NCBI GenBank assembly: GCA_030141605.1
Contig: JAQGDQ010000971.1
Coordinates: 1-64,000 of the forward strand
Reading direction: 5' to 3'
DNA from: Tubiluchus corallicola
Lineage: Eukaryota; Priapulida; Priapulimorpha; Priapulimorphida; Tubiluchidae
Length of the DNA: 64,000 bases
In this document: positions 33,114 through 45,291 of the stretch, piece after piece
How the letters are laid out: every line of letters begins with the position of its first letter
Numbering within the stretch: the first letter of the stretch is position 1
Position numbers and translations under genes: made by a program
The notes under the pieces: generated by a model
What the model was told of the DNA's origin: nothing
Database searches by the model: none
The model's input: only the letters and a program-made list of their open reading frames with translations

Positions 33114-33298
33114 TCCAGACATAGCAAACCGATAAAACCACTGCCTATGCGTCTTATAAATCCAATATGATACACCTTTCAGTACACCTGGTTTAAAAGC
33201 TAATTTCCAGACATAGCAAAACGATAAAAAGCACTACCTATTCGTCTTATAAGTCCAATATGATACACCTTTCAGTACACCTGGTTTAAAGGCTAACA
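33114..33298. repeat. 91-bp tandem duplication upstream of Hox2
   Basis: TTCCAGACATAGCAAA at 33114 recurs at 33205 and continues through CCAATATGATACACCTTTCA in both units. Confidence 0.9.
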
Positions 33299-34898
33299 AG
33301 CAAGAAATAGCATTGAAACATGCACATAGGACTTCATATTACGGTTCATAATTAAGTTAACATAGTTAACGCAGAGTTTCATAATTAAGGTTAATACCAT
33401 TATGAATTGTTGTAAAAATTGTAAAAATTATTAAAAAAAGCTTTTTCAAATAATTTATTAAGTCTTTAAAATTTATTTTGGAAAAACCAGTTTAAGTGTT
33501 AGAGGTTTCTGCTGAGTAACTTTGATGCTCACTATTTTTTTAAAGAATAGTAAAAATTAAAAGTAATTATAATGATAATTTAACGTGAATCTCAGTGTCA
33601 ATTTGGTGGCTGAGTTTACAACTCATAACCTTAATTATGAAACTCTATTGCAGCCATGTTAAAGTCAAACTAAACTCTTAGTATAATCTAAGTTTTTACA
33701 ACTTAAAATCCTACTCCCGTCATAAATATTAAATTTACCTTTTTACAAAGTTACTGCAAGACTTAAAACTTGTTTCTCTTGTTTTTTTATCACTTCGTTG
33801 TTAGCGGTACTGAATTTGAAGAATCGCTATTTTACGTTGTGCGAGACTAATGACGTTATGAGTGCAGTCACGAGGTCACCAAAGATCGGTAACCAAAGAC
33901 GCTTTCTGTATCTCGTACGTCATTCGTGGTCACTTGCGCCAAATCACGCGTTCGAAATTCGCCAGACAAAAGTAAGTTATTTAATTTAAGTCTTTTTTGT
34001 TTAATAATAACAATGAATTCTTTGCGTAATCATAACAATGCGTTGAAATGCTTCAATGTCTGTTTAGGTTATATAGACCTTTAATTTACATACACCTGTA
34101 TACCGCGTTCTGTTCTATATATAGCAATGCATCGAGTTTACATCTGCGTTCTAAAATGAGCAAGACAGCGGAAGAAAATGGCGCAAAACTTCAAGTTTAG
34201 ACACTAAAACGTCTCAATTACTGAGTAAGAGTTCACAAAAATAAGAACGCTGATCGATTAGCTTGATAGCAAATTAAACATCAAATTATTGATTGATTTC
34301 TGAAATAATCCTCATTATCGTTATTGTAAAATGGGGTTCCTTGAGACAACAGGAGTGACTATAGGTAGTGTAGCGCCCTCTAGGTGAAATTATTTTTAGC
34401 TCACTCTCCCCTTAAATGATCACCTTCTTACCCCCACGGTCCCCACCTACCCCAATATTTAATTTTTGTTGTATATAATAAAGTGTAATGCCACCTGCGT
34501 GTCAGTTACCGATACTGCCTATTCTGCTCCCCAATGCTTTGATTCTTATAGGTTTTTTCAGATAGGTTTTTAGGTATAATTAGATAAAGAGTAAACTAGA
34601 AAGTGTTTACCTCAAACTTAGCGTCGATGAACCAAACATTTTGATAGAAAATTAACATGTAGTAGTAGTAGTTCGTTTCATTTAATTAAAGTGTCACACA
34701 TTTACGAATTACACATACAATATGTTATTACTTATGCTAAATTTAAAAATGAAAATAAATATTTCAGAATTTGACGCCTTATGCAACTGCCTAGTTTGCC
34801 TCGTGGGAGAACCGACCCTGCTCGTTTTGAAAATGGGGCAAAAGTTTACCCTCAGTGGTGTCTCAAGTAATCCAGCTAGCCTTTGTAGCGTCATCTTG

Positions 34899-34902
<4 letters not shown>
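33299..34902. other. Hox2 5' flank, nothing firm
   Basis: AT-rich. 34355-34600 shares loose similarity with 5300-5870 (C-rich block, then AATAAAGTGTAA, then ATAATTAGATAAAGA), possibly a degraded repeat. No gene. Confidence 0.35.

Positions 34903-34938
<36 letters not shown>
34903..34938. repeat. (AT)n, split LINE tail
   Basis: Continues after the MITE at 35396-35402; together they form the AT tail of the minus-strand LINE end at 35396-35690. Confidence 0.7.
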
Positions 34939-34941
<3 letters not shown>

Positions 34942-35395
34942 GTATTTTCCCGTGTATAAGAGACCCTTTTTTGCTCAGAATTTTCACTTTAAAAATAGGG
35001 GGTCTCTTATACATGGGAGTAAGTCTTTTCAATAAGATGCATAAATTGTGACACTAATGATTTTAAAGAAATAAGTGCTCTACAACTGTTTTGCGTGTCG
35101 CGTTCGACTATGAAGCGGTTGTAAGCAATACAAGCATCGTGACACAGGCATTATCTCCTCGTTTTCTCTTTTCCTGTTACAGGTTTGCAGGTACGCACTT
35201 TAATATATACCAGTACTCTTTTTCTACAACACATTAACTGGTTTTATTTTGTTTTCAGTACCGCACTGAGTTGAAAAAAGTTGTACTTTACCCTCTAAAA
35301 ATGTCCGTCTGAAAAAACTTTTTTCCAGAATTTTTGCCTAAAAATTGAAGGGGTCTCTTATACACAAGGGTCTCTTATACACGGGAAAATACGGT
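34939..35395. mobile_element. MITE with 30-bp perfect inverted ends, ACCGTATTTTCCCGTG type
   Basis: Both ends begin ACCGTATTTTCCCGTGTATA and continue identically through AGAGACCCTT. At the right end the TCTCTTATACAC segment is repeated. 457 bp, no transposase. Inserted in an AT run, so the duplication cannot be told. Confidence 0.9.
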
Positions 35396-35690
35396 ATATA
35401 TGTAAATATTTATTGCAAAAATTATACACTAGTACAGAGTAAAATAAATTACGTCATACATAAAATCAGTGGATAATCAGTCAGTGACAGACTGATGTGA
35501 GCAATTGTGCCAGTTAGTGGAAGTTAAAAATCATAAGAATAAAAACATTAAAATACTAGATTACATATCTACAAATTTGTCTACATGATGACGTGATTGT
35601 GACTTATGAAATATGGTGGAGTTTAATACTTTTTGATAGTTTTTGCTACTTTTTTGCCAGGTAAGTTTCCGTACGAGTCGTATATTTTTT
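35396..35690 (-). mobile_element. LINE 3' end (family with ATAATTTTTGCAATAAA)
   Basis: The minus strand ends CTAGTGTATAATTTTTGC and AATAAATA before an (AT)n tail. The same 3' UTR is at 51060-51345 (plus) and 51418-51497 (minus). No coding part here. Confidence 0.65.
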
Positions 35691-36439
35691 GTAGTATAGA
35701 CACTAATATTACGATGAATTTATGAGTCTAGTATGTGTTTAATTTCCATTGACTGTAATAATTAGTCTAATTACTGCTATGCGTGAGTGAGAACATAATC
35801 TATATGTGCTCAATCATTGACAAATCACAATCAGCCTCATGTTGTATGTCGTGCAAAAAAAACGCGAACATGAAAACTGTCAGAAGAAATGAAAGACAGG
35901 TTTTCTGGTGAAACTGGAGTTCAGTAATTTTTAGCAGTGCGTCAATATATATATATTTAGGCTATAAAGACAGTACAGACTAGACGTGCGTTTGAGGTTT
36001 TATGTATCAGCAAGTGATTAATGTATATACATGTATGTATATGTATATATAATATATATATACACACGTGAAACGTGCATTATCATTTATGTATTACTGA
36101 AAAATAATGGTAATTTTTTGTTTTCGGTTTTTTGAGATGTTCATCTCTGTTCCATGTTTTCATTTTCTCTCAACAGACTCGCGTTGTTCAAAGTGACGTA
36201 TTATCCTTTACGCGTAAGTACAGTTACTGAAATATTCAAGACCAAGGACGTCAATGTGGCAGGCGTGTAGACTTTTCGCGCCTTGTAAGTACTTGTGGGA
36301 CAGACTGTGTTACGAAGTTAACCAGTAATGAAACTGTGACACTCAGAATGTATAGAAACGCTGTCCTAGTGTCAAAATATGTAATGTCACGTTATAGCTT
36401 CTCCAGAGTATTATACAAGAACGCTGCTGTTGTTATTGT
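35691..36439. other. Hox2 5' flank, nothing recognised
   Basis: AT-rich with a short TATA/TGTA-rich patch at 36020-36065. Confidence 0.5.
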
Positions 36440-36803
36440 TATTGCCGTTGATGGTGATGATGATGTTGATGATGGAGATGATGATGATGACGACGACAGT
36501 AATGCTGCTGCAGCTGCGGACGATGAGATGATGACGATGATGGCGATGATAACGACGAGGACGGCGATGACGACGACGATGATGGTAATGGTGATGATGA
36601 CAATGATAATCGTGACGATGGTGATGTTGATGATGAAGATGATGATGATAATGAAATGATGATGATGATGATGATGAAGACAATAATGCTGCTGCAGCTG
36701 CGCACGATGAGATGATGATGACGATGAAGGTGACGACGATGACGACGATGATGATGGTGATGATGACAATGATGATCGTGATGATGATGATAATAATGAT
36801 AAA
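36440..36803. repeat. Cryptic (GAT)n array with internal duplication
   Basis: GAT/GAC/GAA triplets on the plus strand. AATGCTGCTGCAGCTGCG at 36501 recurs at 36686, a duplication of about 185 bases. Long frames in it (acidic, or Ser/Ile/His-rich on minus) are composition artefacts. Confidence 0.9.
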
Positions 36804-37440
36804 AAAATCATTTAGCTTGACATAGATGTCATTTATTGCTAATATAATTTTGTAAATACATAGTAACAAATGTATCTAATAATGTATGGCAATTTTCTTT
36901 ACTCTTATATGTGTTTAAGTTGTCAAATTATTTGTACAGCTCTGGTATGTAATTATAGTTGTGCTATATATGGGCACATTAAACTCGAGTACGCGTGGAA
37001 TACGTTAGATTAATAGTCCTGCTGTCATCTTGTCTAAGATGTCAAAAGGAAAGGTCTTAATTGAGCAACAAACTCAACTCTTCGGGGCAAACAGAACTTG
37101 TCTAGAAGCTTTCAGCAGTAACCAGTCCGTCTTGACAGAAGCTAAATTAACCCTCTAGAGAACAACTGGAGGACATTTAGCCAATGATTAGTGATGGGTT
37201 AATGAACGGTTTTATTGTACCTATAGAGTTTTTAGCACTTCGCCTAGTAACGTGTGTGTAAAGGCTTATATGTATTAAACACGAAAGTATAATAACACTC
37301 TGAAAAACTTAGAATGAACACAAACGGTGAAATAAACATAGACTTAAGTTTATTTCCGTAGTAAACATCTTTACCACATATAAGTTACGTTTCACTTACA
37401 AAGAAAACCACTAAAAATTGCAGTTAGATAATTATTATTT
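36804..37440. other. Hox2 5' flank with a non-repetitive stretch
   Basis: 37020-37210 is balanced, unique sequence with TGACAG at 37135-37140 and ATGATTAGTGATGG near 37181; a possible regulatory element 4.2 kb upstream of the Hox2 start. Nothing else. Confidence 0.3.
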
Positions 37441-38162
37441 TACTTAAAGCAAAACCGGACCCAATCTTAGACTGTAGGTCAAAGAGAACAATCTGCTCTT
37501 TAGAAAGGAAACATACTATTTTTTAAAGGATGACTTACGTTAGACTATTATTACCACACAAACGCAAGTTAATTTCGCGTTTTTTCAAAAATGACTTACG
37601 TGAAAGAATTATTACCATATGAACATAGTTTCACGTTCGCGCCACTAGTTTTTCGCTGTTACATGCATTTCGCCATTCGCTAGTTATACGCGCACTAGTG
37701 TTTGCATTTCGGAAACGCATTGCGCAAGAAACAGGCGCTGTACCTCTCAGTTCAAATGTGTTAGTTTGTGACGAACTACACACGTTCGACAGCTCTTGCG
37801 TGAGCACAGCGGTAAATTTGAAATCTGAATTTTCATTTTAAAACATGACTAGTTTTAGTATAACACACTGGATATCTTACAGTAGTACTGCAGTTAATAA
37901 ATCATTAAAGCTCTTACAGTAGCGGTGGATTTCAATCTTCGCTTTCTCAAACGCGTGCAAAACGCTCGTGGAATATTTTTGCTGTTAAAAATTATGTTAG
38001 TTTGTGATGTCATCAATAGTTGGGCTCGCACGCCGTTAATTAAGTTTTAATCCATTATTTAATTATCGGAAACGCCTTTGTAGTATTAATTGTGTTAAAA
38101 TGTATATTTTAGTCGCACTTGAAAATGGGGCAGTATTTGAAAAATCATCCTGTCTTCCTTTA
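37441..38162 (+). mobile_element. Family-A MITE, copy 5, with internal duplications
   Basis: Starts CTTAAAGCAAAACCGGACCC, ends CCTGTCTTCCTTTAA. It is about 100 bp longer than other copies: the ACTTACGT...ATTATTACCA segment is doubled (37530-37615), as is the TCTTACAGTAG segment (37875-37925). Confidence 0.85.
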
Positions 38163-38639
38163 ATTTTGGCTTTTCCTGCTTTTAACCTTGTTCTTTCTAG
38201 ATACACTGTGTAATGTTGAATGTACTAATAATTAAAGAAACGATGCACTTTGTTACAAGTAAAAACACATAATATCAACCACACATAGAAAACTGCTACA
38301 TATGTACAATTATGCACTACCTCATACACATATAATATTTTATCTCAATAAATTATATAGGTTAAATAATGACGAAAATACGTGTGCAAAGATGTAAAAT
38401 TAATAGATTTTTTTGTGTACAGCTGATTTATCCAAATTGATAAATTTTAGATAAAAAGATAGAATCACTGTTAAAAATTTCATTTATCAAAGTGTTATGG
38501 GTATTAAAAGGTCACGTTTTTAGAGTGTAAAAATGTAAAATAACGTCAAAATAGGGCATCTAAATTTAAATTATTTGTTTATTCAGTGAGTTAAGAAACT
38601 ATTACATGTCACACATAAAATGTGCACACATTAGTATGA
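38163..38639. other. Intergenic, nothing recognised
   Basis: AT-rich; presumably includes 5' parts of the LINE relic that follows. Confidence 0.45.
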
Positions 38640-38885
38640 AATACATTTCAATGTGGTTCTGCTTTTGAAACAGTCGGTCATTACTTAATTAGCTGCCCTC
38701 TTTACCATCAGGCCAGACACGACTTATTTACAAATCTCTGCCCTCTTTTGTCAGCTTTTAACATCAATGTTTACAGTCTTGCATCAAATGAACTTGTACG
38801 TTTGTTCCTGCATGTGAACCATACCCTAGATTCTGTGAACACTGAAATTGTTGTTTTAGTGCAAGTCTTTTATTTCAAACACTAA
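38640..38885 (+). pseudogene. LINE ORF2 C-terminal relic with zinc-knuckle
   Basis: Frame from 38640 to TAA 38883-38885 reads TFQCGSAFETVGHYLISCPLY, then QARHDLFTNL and ends VQVFYFKH. C-G-xx-x-E-T-x-x-H-x-L-x-x-C-P-x-Y with R..L downstream is the classical LINE C-terminal finger. A stop lies immediately upstream. 3' UTR continues to about 39160 with (TA)n patches. Confidence 0.7.
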
Positions 38886-39125
38886 GCCCTTTAAATAGTA
38901 TTAACTTTGTTACTCTTGTTACATAGTAATGTTCATATTTACTGCAACATTTTTTGTACATTGTGGTCCCTATTGTTCTTCATCTGTCTAGCGTTGCGCT
39001 CCCACTAGCGGAGAACATGTATCAGTTGTAAAACTGTCTGTTTCAAAACTAGATGTTACGCCTTCAACAAATTATGTTTAAACCAAAAACATTATATATA
39101 TATATAGTTAATATAGTTAAAGTTA

Positions 39126-39161
<36 letters not shown>

Positions 39162-39170
39162 CAATAAAAC
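38886..39170. mobile_element. 3' UTR and (TA)n tail following the LINE relic
   Basis: Ends in two TA runs (39088-39105 and 39129-39158). Assignment to the upstream relic is inference. Confidence 0.4.
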
Positions 39171-39941
39171 TGCATTAAAAGGACTTCTGGTAATTGTTTA
39201 AAAATCATTTATTATAAGCGATTTTTATTTGTTTAAAACTATAATAATAAAAGTGGTGCCAATGGTACTGAGCAATTAAAACGTATTGTACAGTATAACC
39301 GTAAAATGTAAACACAGTAATGAAATTTACACAAAACTGTTAAAAATAAATAGCTGTGGCCATTCCTTTAAAGAGGGGTTATAGAAAAGTTTTGCTGAAA
39401 ATAAATTTTGAATAGACGCCGCTATTACGTTTGTGAGTTCTGTGTTCACAAATGCGCTTGTGAAAAGCCACAAAGTCCACCAGTTACGTCATAATCTCCA
39501 AGCGAATAGCAGCTAAGTGGCTTGTCTTTTCCTTTAATAAGACATACATCACTCGCAAAATCATCTTTATCACATCACTTAGCCCTAAGCTCACTAGTAA
39601 TAGCTGTCTGTTCACATTACATTAATTCATATCCATTCCGCTTTGGAGTGAACATTAGTTTTCAATGCTGTCGCAGCGTGAATAACATTCATGCATTCAT
39701 AACTTGCACTTTTAGTTTTTTAAATTTCCTTGTCACCCAAATTTCACGAAACAACTTTTATTTACCACTAAAATAGACTGTACATTATGTACTTATTATA
39801 ACACAATATTTTATAAATATATTCAGATATGTATAATATTAACATGTCTAATGCAATGTTATGCTGTCATGTTTTATTCTCTAACTTTAATAATGCAAAT
39901 CGTAAAATTATCGGTAAAAGAATTTTGTCGTTATATTATAT
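39171..39941. other. Intergenic, nothing recognised
   Basis: An 84-codon frame at 39522-39776 has no motif. No repeat noticed. Confidence 0.45.
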
Positions 39942-40168
39942 ACATGCATAAAAGAGTTTAAATCAACAGACTGTATTCAGATACGCTTCACGGATGAACG
40001 TAACACAGTGATTGTAGGCGATGATAGTAGTACGGTCATGTACAGTACTACATATATATATATATATATCTTACAATCAATGCGCACAACGCACTACAAT
40101 CACTGCGCCACGTTCATCCGTAAATTGTATCTGAATACAGTCTGTTGATTTAAACTCTTTCATGTATG
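39942..40168. mobile_element. Foldback MITE with ~75-bp inverted arms
   Basis: AAGAGTTTAAATCAACAGAC on the left (39952) has its complement on the right (to 40160), and the arms stay paired through CAGTGATTGTAG; a short centre with (TA)n lies at 40051-40069. Confidence 0.85.
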
Positions 40169-40904
40169 TACAAATACGATTTGAGCTTATAGAAGTTAAG
40201 ACATAATAAAGTTAAAGTGTGGTTGGTAACATATGGCACAAACTGCTAGCACGCAATAACTAGGGCATGTTCATTAATCCTGTATAGATATAATTCGGGC
40301 CGAAGTAAGAATATTTGAGCCCCAGTAAATATGAACTAATCAGTCGAATTTGTCCAATATAAAGGTGGGAGAAATTGAGATGTTTAATGATACCTTTCTT
40401 AGTTTTCGGCTAAGTTTGGACTAGAATAACATCAGTAGATGGCGCTCTAGAAAAGTGAAATTTTACAGTATGATAGTGCGGTGCATTAGCTTTTGCTGTG
40501 AAAGTTACAAGTGAATAACTTTAGTGATTTTTATGTTATAACCGAAAATACATGAAAAATGTCAGCTAATCGTTTATTGAAACAAAAAGCAATCATGTTA
40601 AAGTATAAATCACTCAATAGATGGCAGCAAAACGAGAATATATCAACAAATTTACATCTTGATCGTTATCACAGATAATAAAGTACTGGTAAAGATTTGT
40701 TGTCAGAAAATGCAACTTAACTGTGGTATGTTGAATTCCCAGCGAGAGTATGCGAGAGTCGTGCAGTATGGAGCCGTTTGACGCAGAGGAACTAAAGGCA
40801 AAAAGTTGACAAAGTACACCTTACAGAAGTGAAAAACTGTGTCAGCTTGTTGGAAGAAATGCTTTCGTCTAGTTTGCAATTAGAAATCGTGGACACATGG
40901 GGAG
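40169..40904. other. Intergenic, nothing recognised
   Basis: AT-rich with moderate-complexity patches; no gene or repeat family. Confidence 0.45.
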
Positions 40905-41185
40905 CACTTGTTGTAAATTTTAATGATTGTGACACTCCGACATTTAGTTTTTTGACGTGAGACTTCTGTATCTTTGGGCAGATCTAAGGCAAAGACCTAA
41001 ACTTTTTAACGTTTGTACACAAATGTCTTCAACATCCGTGTGGTAATTTTTCAATTATTTTCAATTCTTCCTAAAATGTCGTGATCGAAACTTCGGCACA
41101 TTTTCGGGGCCACCTGATTCAAAATGAGGATGTTTTTCGCGAGAAATCTAAGAATACAGCAGTTTAAATTCATTGATACGTGTTT
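40905..41185 (-). repeat. Dispersed repeat G, copy 2
   Basis: Reverse-complement relative of 18212-18480 (GCGAGAAATCTAAGAATA, GATCGAAACTTCGGC, AGTGTCACAATC in the matching order). A weaker third copy may follow at 41270-41405. Confidence 0.6.
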
Positions 41186-42906
41186 GTATTAATAGTGACA
41201 TTACAAGTGTCAACATTAGTGACACAAAATTAGTTCTAGTATTTATGCTTTTGACTTGCTGATTTAAAACTTCTGTATTTTTGGAAAAGTCTAAGCGAAC
41301 GAAGTTTCTGATGTTAATACGTAACAGCTGAAACTGTGACCAATGTGGTAATTTTCAAGCGATTTCGTTATTTTCTTTTCATAATATCGTGACCAACCAT
41401 TCGGCAAGTTAACACCATCACTGACTACAGTGGTTACAATGTGAACCAATATAACCCGGTGTTCATTAATGCATGTAGGCCGTTAATGAGCAAAAATATT
41501 TTATGATATATTTAAAGTAATTAGAAGCTGGAAGCTATAATGGAGAACCGAGTGACAAAAATATGTACTAGCATGAAGTGCAAGATGTAAATGATAGTAA
41601 ACTGAAACACTCAGCAAAATTAGAATAATAAAGCTTTCTCTCCTGTGTATTGTTCTGACATGGCTGTAATCCGGGCAGGTTTCGCACGAGTAAACAGGCT
41701 GGCGCTGGAAAAGACGGACATTTGATTAAAAATTCCTCTGTCATCTGTAATAGTTGACAGGGCATACGTTTTCCCGAAAAAACATGGCGGCAGCATGTTG
41801 AACGTGCAAGGAGGGTATATTTTGTACGGTTTATACTGTAGATACCAAAACAATGATCATCATTGGTACTGTTCCTTTTGCAGAAACAATGCATTGGTTT
41901 TGGCTTTCTTAACAAAGTTTAAGCATGTTTTTTACGAAGCTATAATGATATTTTTATGAGTGTTCTAGGTCCAAGACAGTTCTGTGCAAGGCCACTTTAC
42001 ACGTAATATGTTCTTCCATTTTTGCCTCAGAAAATTATGTATAAGAATCATCAAACTACTCGTTTTGTGGTCTCAATTGCAGCAGATATCAACTTAATTC
42101 TTTCATGGGCGCACCGTTTAAAATAGGTCTTATAAGACATATGACATTTCTGTTACTGTACGAACACAGACATAATTTAATGATTTAAAGTAGGTACTGT
42201 CTATTATCCACCCATACAGGAGAATCTCGGCTATCCAATCATGCAATTTGTTTAAACATTTATAAGTGATTTAATTGGATAAAATTATGAAAACCACGCC
42301 TTTTTGCACTCCAGTTAGCATGCTGAGTAGCTTAGTCTGGTGTACACTTGCGTGATCGTACACGCCATTTTATTGATCGCCTTTTTGCTACAGCCCAAGA
42401 GAACCGTCTACTGTACAGAGTTCCAGGAAAGGCCAACCGATAAGACAAGGAAGAATTAAGGTCGTTTCATCTTTTTAACGCAAATTTTTCGGTACTTGAT
42501 GCCAAATTGTATAATTTTACACGAAACTCCATTGTGTGGGGAGCAGATATCCACAAAAATTATGAACTGTAACTTAATAATACTACTTAGTGAAAGCAAT
42601 TTTTCATAAACCTATGCAGAATTTGTACAGTAAACGCTATCGGTTCTGAGGGAATTAACAATGTTTATTAACGTAACTGCAATGTCATGTAACTGTCAGT
42701 GGTTGCCAGTGCTGAAGAACTTTTTTAACTCAAGCCGTCCAAAGTTATTTTTGTTTTATAACGTCATGAACATGAGACGTAACCATTAGTTACATCACTA
42801 ATGGAAACCATTGTAGCCATTGTTATAACTGCTCAGTAAATTTTTATTTGACATCCAAGCTGCTAACTTTTCTCATTCATGTCTTGTCTGCATATTTCTA
42901 ATGAAA
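41186..42906. other. Intergenic, nothing recognised
   Basis: Includes a 115-codon minus-strand frame (41915-41568) rich in Cys, with no motif, splice site or family resemblance; I do not consider it a gene. Confidence 0.4.
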
Positions 42907-43372
42907 GTAGCCGAGTCATTATTTTGGCTACGTGCATGGTTGTATAATTTGTTTCTTTTATGACGTCACCACTGTGTGATGATGTCATCTCTGTTTTGAT
43001 GATGCTGGGATACCGTATAAATTACTATGTAGTAATTATGGAACTTGTACCATGATACTATGCTACTACATTTCTGTAGCTAAGTCATTATTTTGGCTAC
43101 GTGCCTGGTTGTATAATTTGTTTCTTTTATGACGTCACCACTGTGTGATGATGTCATCTCTGTTTTGATGATGCTGAGATACCGTATAAATTACTATGTA
43201 GTAATTATGGAACTTGTACCATGATACTATGCTACTACATTTCTGTAGCTAAGTCATTTTTTGGCTACGTGCCTGGTTGTATAATTTGTTTCTTTTTTGA
43301 CGTCACCACTGTGTGATGTCATCTCTGTTTTGATGATGCTGGGATACCGTACAAATTTCTTTGTGCGCATGC
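42907..43372. repeat. 169-bp tandem repeat, 2.7 units, each with a CRE
   Basis: GTCATT(A)TTTTGGCTACGTGC recurs at 42915, 43084 and 43253. Each unit carries the full palindromic CRE TGACGTCA (42961-42968, 43130-43137, 43298-43305) and TGATGTCATC nearby. Confidence 0.93.
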
Positions 43373-43723
43373 GTAGTTATTACAAATTTTTCTCATAACG
43401 TTTAAGATTGCGTGCAACCTATATATTAAATACAGACAATAATTATTGCTAAATGAGCATCTCTAATTGCAATCAAAGTAGGGAAGTGTACTTCAATAGT
43501 TGTTCAAGGATTCTCGTAACAAAAAATCCAATTAAATGAAACAAATAAGCAAAGAACCGTCAAGAAAAAAAAGAAAAAATTAATGAATGATTTTCAAGTA
43601 AGAGGAGTAATCACATTTTATAAAGAAGTGTAATTCGGAAATGAGCAATTTCTTCTTAAATTTTCTAAGCTAAGCTACTGAGCTTTAATAGCTCTTTTAT
43701 AAACGGCTGTGTGTGATACATAC
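43373..43723. other. Intergenic, nothing recognised
   Basis: AT-rich. Confidence 0.5.
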
Positions 43724-44312
43724 CTTATAGGGTCACGATTTTTTACAACCGATTTTGGTAACCGAAGGTAAAAAATTACCCCCACCATAATTCGTAAATT
43801 TCTTTTGATAAACCGCTATGCTTCATTAGTAAACAGCAACAGCATAATTTGTGGTTATGCTGACCACCATAGGATACATTATATCTCTGCTTAAAGACAT
43901 GTGACTTACTAGTAATACGAAATTTAAATTCACTTAGTTACGTTCCCTTATCTATGCTAGAATAAGTGTAGACAACCTACATTGCTAGCCAGTGTGCAAA
44001 AGTCATTGTTATTTTGAATTTATTGTCTTCTGCTTTCTTCTTTTAGGTGGAGTAATTTGAGTAAGTGACATGGCCACAAACCAACCACGCCGATTTTCAG
44101 CACAACTTGCCACCAAAAAATCGACATATTGCATTTTCACTTTTATTTCGTGGTGAGACAATGCGCCTAAAATAAATAACTGAAAGTATTTTGTGCACAA
44201 AACATATTTAGAAAAAGCCATAGAAAAGGTTTACTGGGATGCGTATGGTAAAAGGGAAAAATGCAAAAAACCGGTCTGGGGGTAATTTTTTACCCCCCGG
44301 TGACCCTATAGG
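43724..44312. mobile_element. Putative MITE ending TATAGGGTCAC
   Basis: Left end CTTATAGGGTCACGATTTTT and right end GGTGACCCTATAGG are inverted; both have GGTAAAAAATTACCCCC just inside. 589 bp. A 70-codon minus-strand frame inside (44221-44009) is unrecognised. Confidence 0.6.
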
Positions 44313-44616
44313 GGTTAATTGTTCTTTGTCATTATTGTGAAACACAACCACACTTTCATTTTACAAATTCTTAAGTTGTAATTTCATTTTTGTTTCAATC
44401 AATTTCGTTTAAATCGCAGGCCATGCCACAAAATTTTATATTTTTTGTAAACGAAACATAGGTGATCCTAGTACTTTTCCAACGCTATAAAAGTCCTAGT
44501 GTCGTCTAGAAAGTATAATTTTATAATTTTAGAATTTAATTTTAAGTTTATTGTCATGTGACATATATAGCATGAACGAGGTGACTTGATTCTTACTTAC
44601 CTGTTGCTCCATAGGC

Positions 44617-44885
44617 TTGTTGATTATGACTACTGGCATCTTTTTGTATTGTCTAATGATGCAAGGCATCGTGGATATTAATTTAAAGCGTACAAAGCCC
44701 CAAGTTCGACTCCGCGTGCGTCTGGACAGTTTTGAATGTCGAGTAATAAACGTATGGAACTCTTTGCCATGTAAAGTTGTAAATTCTCCTAACTTAACTA
44801 CCTTTACAGTCATCTCTACCAAAACTAGCAATGCTTTTTTTGTATTTTTGTACTTTCTATTAATTATTATTTTCATAGGTACGTA
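44617..44885 (+). pseudogene. LINE reverse-transcriptase C-terminal relic
   Basis: The frame reads RLDSFECRVINVWNSLPCKVV, then SPNLTTFTVI, and ends at 44886. RLDxxxxRVINxWNSLPxxVVxxxxLxxF is the end of CR1/L2/Jockey-type reverse transcriptases, the same region as the relic at 650-805. The upstream part (MMQGIVDINLKRTK) is less clear. Truncated at both ends of the element. Confidence 0.65.
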
Positions 44886-44898
44886 AAATTTAGCACTA

Positions 44899-45291
44899 AT
44901 AGGTTTTACACGTCAACTGTAGACACAGGAAAGTTCAAATGTGCCTTAGGTAAGTCAAATGTAGACATAGGAATTTCGAATGTGTTTTGGTAACTCAAAT
45001 GTGACTTATAACGTTGTTATTTTAACTTAAGAGCAATTATTAAATTGAAATTAAAGAAGATTAAATTTAACATCCTTAAACTTTACCACCTATCCACATT
45101 TGAGATACCAATGTCACATTTCACTTGACATGTGTCTACATTTGATTTACCAAAAGCGCTCAAGATTTCTTGAAAACCATTGCTAACACATTTGAACTAC
45201 TTAAGTCTACATTTGAGTTACCAAGACACGTTTGAATTACCCAAGTCTACATTTGACTTAACGTAGGTCTAAATTTGACGTATAAAACCTA
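44899..45291. mobile_element. MITE family T, copy 2
   Basis: Starts AATAGGTTTTACACGTCAA and ends TTTGACGTATAAAACCTAT, as in the copy at 21508-21776, with a longer centre. Confidence 0.75.

Noticed and set aside
35650-35666. Donor-like CCAGGTAAGT on plus
   Set aside because: Lies in the antisense of a LINE 3' UTR; another copy of that UTR lacks it.
36336-36869. Acidic and Ser/Ile/His-rich frames
   Set aside because: GAT triplet array; open in several frames at once.
41568-41915. 115-codon Cys-rich minus frame
   Set aside because: No motif, splice site, or codon pattern unlike the background; other frames nearby are similar.
44529-44876. 115-codon minus frame opposite the LINE relic
   Set aside because: Shadow of the plus-strand reverse-transcriptase tail.
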